Assembly (NCBI GenBank): GCA_002863045.1
Contig: PKDH01000066.1
Location: forward strand, 1-60,760
Source of the DNA: Legionella sp.
GTDB lineage: Bacteria; Pseudomonadota; Gammaproteobacteria; Legionellales; Legionellaceae
Length of the DNA: 60,760 nt
Direction of reading: 5' to 3'
The notes beneath the pieces were generated by a model. That model searched no databases and was not told where the DNA came from. It saw only the letters and a program-made list of their open reading frames with translations. The position numbers and the translations under genes were made by a program. Positions 56,745 to 60,760 of the stretch are shown here, in pieces; positions within the stretch are counted from its first letter, which is position 1, and each line of letters begins with the position of its first letter.

Positions 56745-56829
56745 TGGTGCGAAAGGAGAGACTCGAACTCTCACGGGTTACCCCACTGGAACCTAAATCC
56801 AGCGCGTCTACCAGTTCCGCCACTTTCGC
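56745..56829 (-). tRNA. tRNA-Leu (TAG)
   Basis: An 85-nt class II tRNA with encoded CCA. The acceptor stem GCGAAAG pairs with CTTTCGC. The anticodon arm CTGGATTTAGGTTCCAG gives anticodon TAG, and a long variable arm (TGGGGTAACCCG) is present as expected for leucine. Confidence 0.96.
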
Positions 56830-56891
56830 AGGCAGGAGGGAATTATAAACAGTACTTTCGTTTTGTAAAGACTCATGAAAAATCTTTAGCA

Positions 56892-56968
56892 TGGGGTGAA
56901 CGATGGGACTCGAACCCACGACGACCGGGATCACAACCCGGGGCTCTACCAACTGAGCTACGCTCACC
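56892..56968 (-). tRNA. tRNA-His (GTG)
   Basis: A 77-nt tRNA with the extra 5' G (G-1) that marks tRNA-His, opposite C73 before CCA. The anticodon arm CCGGGTTGTGATCCCGG gives GTG. The acceptor stem has one G-T pair. Confidence 0.96.
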
Positions 56969-57011
56969 ATAACCTTTTAACATTAAATCAAGTTTGAAAC
57001 ACTGCTTAGGC

Positions 57012-57088
57012 TGGCACGCCCGGCAGGATTCGAACCTGCTACCCTCGGCTTAGAAGGCCGATGCTCTATCCAGATGAGCTACGGGCGC
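57012..57088 (-). tRNA. tRNA-Arg (TCT)
   Basis: A 77-nt tRNA with encoded CCA. The anticodon arm CGGCCTTCTAAGCCG gives TCT. The acceptor stem GCGCCCG pairs with CGGGCGT, so the first pair is a G-T wobble. It is 5 nt from tRNA-Pro. Confidence 0.96.
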
Positions 57089-57093
57089 AAATT

Positions 57094-57170
57094 TGGTCGG
57101 GGTAGAGGGATTCGAACCCCCGACATCCTGCTCCCAAAGCAGGCGCGCTACCAGACTGCGCTATACCCCG
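57094..57170 (-). tRNA. tRNA-Pro (TGG)
   Basis: A 77-nt tRNA with encoded CCA. The acceptor stem CGGGGTA starts with the C1 typical of tRNA-Pro. The anticodon arm CCTGCTTTGGGAGCAGG gives TGG. It is the first gene of the Pro-Arg-His-Leu tRNA run. Confidence 0.96.
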
Positions 57171-57197
57171 AATAACCCGTCCTAGGACAGAGCGAAA

Positions 57198-57226
57198 ATA
57201 ATACCTGCAACCTATTTAATGGTCAA
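57198..57226 (-). promoter_or_regulatory. Sigma-70-type promoter of the tRNA operon
   Basis: On the minus strand TTGACC (57221-57226) and TATTAT (57198-57203) are separated by exactly 17 nt. The start point would fall near 57190, about 20 nt before tRNA-Pro. It probably drives tRNA-Pro, -Arg, -His and -Leu and may read into tig-clpP. Confidence 0.8.
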
Positions 57227-57294
57227 GCATTGCTTGAGTTTTTTTTCTTAATTTTGGGTGAAATGTTATAAAATCGACTCTACCGGCTTAATTA

Positions 57295-57314
57295 AAACGA
57301 TGCTACCATCGTTT
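57295..57314. promoter_or_regulatory. 8-bp inverted repeat upstream of the recombinase gene
   Basis: AAACGATG and CATCGTTT flank a 4-nt CTAC spacer, ending 29 nt before the recombinase start. A weak promoter-like pair (TTCTTA at 57245-57250, TATAAA at 57267-57272, spacer 16) lies upstream, which would put the repeat in the 5' UTR or just after the start point. It could be an operator, a transcript hairpin or a recombinase core-site relic; the sequence does not decide. Confidence 0.5.
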
Positions 57315-57343
57315 CATCGTATGATTACCCATTAATTACGCTC

Positions 57344-58564
57344 ATGAAATCACCCGTGCCATTGTTTGATAGCTTAAATCATTTGCACAAAAATGCTGAT
57401 AATGCGGTGTTGCCTGAGGCACGCTTTTTAAAAGATTTTACCCATACCCTTAATTTTTTGAAATGTTATACCGGTAGCCTGGGTACTTTTAACAGCTATC
57501 GTCGTGAAGTTGAACGATTATTGCAATGGACCTGGCTTATAAAACACGCCACGGTTACCGAATTAAAACGTGATGACATCGAGCAATTTGTGCGTTTTTG
57601 CCAAGCGCCGCCGCAAACCTGGCTTGGTTTGAAAAAAGTACCACGCTTTGTTGAGCAGCATGGCACGCGCACGCCCAATACCAATTGGCGCCCCTTTGTG
57701 GTGAGCATCAGCAAAACCAGCCGCAGTTTAGGCAATGAACCCTCACTGGAGCAATTTTCACTATCACAGGGAGCGATTCAAGAAATTTTTGCCATATTAA
57801 GCACGTATTTTAATTTTTTAATTGCTGAAGAGTATGTGTTTTCTAACCCGGTGGCTTTAATTCGTCAAAAAAGTAAATTTGTACGCAAGCGTCAATTAAG
57901 TGCGCCGGTGCGCCGCTTAAGCTCAAAGCAATTACAAGCAGTGTTGCATGCCGCAGACCTATTGGCGGGTGAGCACCCTGAAAAACATGAGCGTACTCGT
58001 TTTATCATCGCGCTTTTATTAAATATGTATTTGCGTATCTCCGAGCTTGCCGCAAGCGAACGTTGGGTACCAACAATGAATGATTTTGCCAAAGACAGCA
58101 ATGAGGCTTGGTGGTTTACCACCGTTGGCAAAGGCAACAAAGAGCGTCAAGTCGCGGTAAGTGATGCCATGCTTAAAAGCTTAAGCCGTTGGCGTCGATT
58201 TTTAAATTTGACTCACCTGCCCTCCCCTGCTGATAACCAACCGCTGCTGCCCAAGCAACGCGGCCATGGGCCGATGAGTGATACCGCGCCCATTCGCCGC
58301 TTGGTGCAGCACTGCTTTGATGTGGCCGCAGAAAATCTGCGCCGTGACCATGAAACCGAGGAAGCTGATAATCTTAAAGCCGCTACCGTGCATTGGTTGC
58401 GCCATACCGGTATTTCAGAAGATGTGAAAGTCAGGCCGCGTGAGCATGTGCGTGATGATGCCGGCCATAGTTCAAGTGCCATCACTGACCGCTATATTGA
58501 CATCGAAAAGCAAGCGCGCCACGCCTCAGCCCGCCAAAAAGATTTACAAACCTCACAAAGTTAA
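57344..58564 (+). CDS. Tyrosine recombinase/integrase (XerC/D-like fold)
   Basis: A 406-residue site-specific recombinase. An N-terminal SAM-like core-binding domain (about residues 25-165) is followed by the catalytic domain. The catalytic set is complete: Arg in NMYLRISEL near 230, Lys in VGKGNKER near 262, His350 and Arg353 in HWLRHTG, His375 in GHSS, and Tyr384 in TDRYIDI. It is longer than XerC/XerD (~300), so it is more likely a mobile-element or plasmid/island integrase than the dif recombinase. It stands between the tRNA cluster and a giant unknown gene and has no ribosome-binding site match. Confidence 0.85.
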   Translation: MKSPVPLFDSLNHLHKNADNAVLPEARFLKDFTHTLNFLKCYTGSLGTFNSYRREVERLLQWTWLIKHATVTELKRDDIEQFVRFCQAPPQTWLGLKKVPRFVEQHGTRTPNTNWRPFVVSISKTSRSLGNEPSLEQFSLSQGAIQEIFAILSTYFNFLIAEEYVFSNPVALIRQKSKFVRKRQLSAPVRRLSSKQLQAVLHAADLLAGEHPEKHERTRFIIALLLNMYLRISELAASERWVPTMNDFAKDSNEAWWFTTVGKGNKERQVAVSDAMLKSLSRWRRFLNLTHLPSPADNQPLLPKQRGHGPMSDTAPIRRLVQHCFDVAAENLRRDHETEEADNLKAATVHWLRHTGISEDVKVRPREHVRDDAGHSSSAITDRYIDIEKQARHASARQKDLQTSQS

Positions 58565-58620
58565 GGTTGACTTAAGCTTTATTGGCTAAACTAATTAAAT
58601 ATAAAACAATAGGATTTATC

Positions 58621-60760
58621 ATGGCCAAACACGATACGTTACTAGCTGCCTTACAAGATGCCGCTTTACTACAACAAGATAACGCTCAAGCTGCCTTAGA
58701 TAGGCTTTTACAAGCTTTTAACCAAGAAGAAGAAGACGTATCAGCAGAGGCAATTAAACAAGCAATTGAATCGCACACGTCCTTTTGGCAGGCATTTATT
58801 GATGTAGATTCTGATAATTTCCCTGGTGATGATAAAGACCAAATTAAAAAATCAGCGCTTGAAGCACGCGCATTTCATGCTTTTTTACAGCTTGCTCCTG
58901 ACAAAGAAAAAGAATTAATGAGTAAATTAGACACAAAAGAGGATTTATACCAGGCTTATAATTTGCTTCCAGAAGGCCAAACTGATCAACTAGATAATCA
59001 ACTTTTAGAAGAAATACTAGCGCTAAAAAATAATTATTCAGGAAAGAAAACAGATGATCAGATTATCCAAGATTATGAAAATTTACATGAAAAAAGTTAT
59101 TCGCCACTATTAAAAAGCCAATTGGAAAATTCTTTAAAAGAAAATTACCTCGATGCGCAAATACGCCAGCTTTCCAAAGATGAGAAACGCCAGCTCGCAC
59201 TAAAAGGGCAGCTAAACAACGACGCCATTCGAATCATCGAAGATAACAAACAAGATTGGCAACAACGCGCTTTATTGGCGTATGTAGCTGATGGCGCATT
59301 TGATACACCCGCTCCTACCAAGCTTTGGCAGCAGCTTGAAACCATGAAAGTTGGCCATCCGCGCGCCATGCAGCAAAAATTAAAAGAACTTGGGTTAGAA
59401 TTACCAGATGGCCTGATTGATGAAGCGCTGTGTAAGCGATTGATTGCACTAGCCGGTATGCTTCTTCGCACCAATGCCGTGCCCCTTCAACACGCCGCCC
59501 TTGCTTTAAACCTTGATGCAGCTGAGATATTAGGCCCTGATAACGATATTGCCCGCGAGATGTTCAACTCGCGCTTTGGCCAGCAAGCGTTTCAAACCCA
59601 GGCGCTCAGGCAAATTATCGCCCATCAATTAGTTTCTATGAGTAACTCTGAACTTGATGATTTAGCTGAACATAACCTACCCTTTCACACATTCTTCCCT
59701 GATTATCCAGATGATAAAGCACACTATTTACCTGAATCTGCAGATGCGCTGTATGCCACACTTTTGCAAACCGAAAAGACAGCGCGAGCGCAGTATGGAA
59801 ATAAAAGCTTCCAGGAGATTGTTGGGCTTATTAATCAGGAAAATGAAGACGAGGCGCTTGATAAGCCTGTGCTTTACCGCTTAACGCTCCAAGCCGTGGC
59901 CCTATTACCTGAAAAACAGCGTCAACGATTTTTAACTGCCAAGTCGCCTGAAGCGGCACAAACAATTTTAGGCATTGATAACAGCAAAGTTGCTCTTGAT
60001 AGCAAAACCCTTGCTCACTTCAAACACTTTGCTCGGACTCATTTTTTGCAAAAACGCATCGAGCAAGATACCTTATGGGGCGATGCTCGCCCGGCATTAC
60101 AGCAAGTGTTGCAAAGTTACCTGCCTAAAGAAGTCACTGATACGCAATTACAAGCGCTCGTACAAGCGCGCACTTTGCCAGAAATAAAGCAGATACTTCA
60201 AGAACCCCAGCTTGAAACTCAAGCACTACCATCACTTGTTAATGAAAATCAACGATTGATGCGTTTATCACGCATTCAAAATTATGCCTTGGCGCAAGCG
60301 TTAAGCCAATTACCATCGGCTAACCTATCAAACGACCAAATTAAGCACATAAACCAGGAGCTGCAAGCAGCTAACGATATTGATGAAGAAGCACTTAAAT
60401 CATTTTTGTCAGAAGCAGACGTTGACAAAGTAGCTGAGCGTTTAGAATCTATTAAAAAGCAGCATGACCGTACAGCAGATTTAAGAAGTAGCCAAAAGCC
60501 AGGTTATCATCTTCTAGCTGCGGCCGAATTTAAGGCAAAACCTAGCGACGTTCAGTTAAAAGATTTTAATAAAGCATTAAAAAATTCGACACATTATCAG
60601 GATTTTGTCAAAGCACTTGGCAAGTCTGATTATTTAGAAAAAAACTGGACACGCGTGATTACGCCTGATGTATTTCAAATGATGAAGCAGCAAGCCATAG
60701 CACGTACGTACAGCAATCATTCTCCTGATGACATCGCCCAACGCCAGGCACAATTTAAGC
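58621..60760 (+). CDS. Very large helical protein, 3' end beyond window (effector-like)
   Basis: An open frame from the ATG at 58621, with AGGA upstream, continues for 713 codons without a stop to the window edge. I do not recognise it. The product is acidic, rich in Leu, Gln, Ala and Asp, and almost wholly predicted-helical, with no signal peptide, membrane segment or enzyme motif that I can see. Loosely repeated helical blocks occur, for example LLEEILALKNNYSGKKTDDQ, QLQALVQARTLPEIKQILQE and AALQ/ALAQALSQLP types. Large, modular, helical proteins are frequent among secreted effectors of Legionellales, but this is analogy only. A TTGACT 50 nt upstream may be part of its promoter. Confidence 0.7.
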   Translation, partial: MAKHDTLLAALQDAALLQQDNAQAALDRLLQAFNQEEEDVSAEAIKQAIESHTSFWQAFIDVDSDNFPGDDKDQIKKSALEARAFHAFLQLAPDKEKELMSKLDTKEDLYQAYNLLPEGQTDQLDNQLLEEILALKNNYSGKKTDDQIIQDYENLHEKSYSPLLKSQLENSLKENYLDAQIRQLSKDEKRQLALKGQLNNDAIRIIEDNKQDWQQRALLAYVADGAFDTPAPTKLWQQLETMKVGHPRAMQQKLKELGLELPDGLIDEALCKRLIALAGMLLRTNAVPLQHAALALNLDAAEILGPDNDIAREMFNSRFGQQAFQTQALRQIIAHQLVSMSNSELDDLAEHNLPFHTFFPDYPDDKAHYLPESADALYATLLQTEKTARAQYGNKSFQEIVGLINQENEDEALDKPVLYRLTLQAVALLPEKQRQRFLTAKSPEAAQTILGIDNSKVALDSKTLAHFKHFARTHFLQKRIEQDTLWGDARPALQQVLQSYLPKEVTDTQLQALVQARTLPEIKQILQEPQLETQALPSLVNENQRLMRLSRIQNYALAQALSQLPSANLSNDQIKHINQELQAANDIDEEALKSFLSEADVDKVAERLESIKKQHDRTADLRSSQKPGYHLLAAAEFKAKPSDVQLKDFNKALKNSTHYQDFVKALGKSDYLEKNWTRVITPDVFQMMKQQAIARTYSNHSPDDIAQRQAQFK

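Noticed and set aside
56683..56970. 95-codon minus-strand frame across tRNA-Leu and tRNA-His
   Set aside because: It covers two clear tRNA genes and the start of tig; not a protein gene.
57094..57343. Classical integration into the 3' end of tRNA-Pro by the adjacent recombinase
   Set aside because: The recombinase faces the 5' end of the tRNA, and I see no repeat of the tRNA 3' end to its right in this window.

Overview
The window is a contiguous, moderately AT-rich bacterial chromosome segment from a gammaproteobacterium. The gene order tRNA-tig-clpP-clpX-lon-hupB-tRNA(Val,Asp)-ppiD, the lysM-dprA-smg-topA block, gmk-rpoZ-spoT-ridA next to rph, pilT-yggS-proC-yggT, and a DUF2845-type protein together point to the Legionellales (Legionella/Coxiella/Aquicella relatives). 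This placement is inferred from gene content and order only; no 16S rRNA is present.

Layout. 0-6 kb: LysM protein, dprA, smg, topA, a PH-domain membrane protein and dciA (helicase loader), followed by an AT-rich 316-bp gap with two perfect DnaA boxes. 6-24 kb, all minus strand: an alpha/beta hydrolase, then a division and cell wall (dcw) cluster that reads in transcription order smc-zipA-murF-mraY-murD-ftsW-murC-murB-ddl-ftsQ-ftsA-ftsZ-lpxC. It lacks murG, murE and ftsI, and its murF end is joined directly to zipA-smc. 24-26 kb: a class I PHA synthase and a degenerate tandem repeat.

26-36 kb is an AT-rich accessory region on the minus strand. It holds two unrecognised proteins, one with a duplicated C-terminal module and one a TPR/Sel1-like protein with a HicA-like C-terminus. 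It also holds a 35-codon ORF sharing a duplicated leader sequence. The main find is a compact peptide-export locus: a 57-residue precursor whose 15-residue double-glycine leader has the shape of a class II microcin leader, a 19-bp palindrome upstream of it, a terminator-like hairpin after it, then an HlyD-type adaptor, a C39-peptidase ABC exporter and a second ABC exporter lacking the peptidase. The two-exporter plan resembles NHLM-type peptide export systems. I see no modification enzyme and no obvious immunity gene.

36-50 kb returns to core genes: an ABC-F ATPase, ridA, spoT, rpoZ, gmk, rph, a hydrophobic unknown, pilT, yggS-proC-yggT, two small conserved proteins, an acyl-CoA dehydrogenase (gcdH-like) and ppiD. 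50-57 kb is the protein quality-control block with six tRNA genes (Asp, Val, Leu, His, Arg, Pro). The last 3.4 kb carries a tyrosine recombinase and the first 713 codons of a very large helical protein cut by the window end; it looks effector-like or structural and starts another accessory region.
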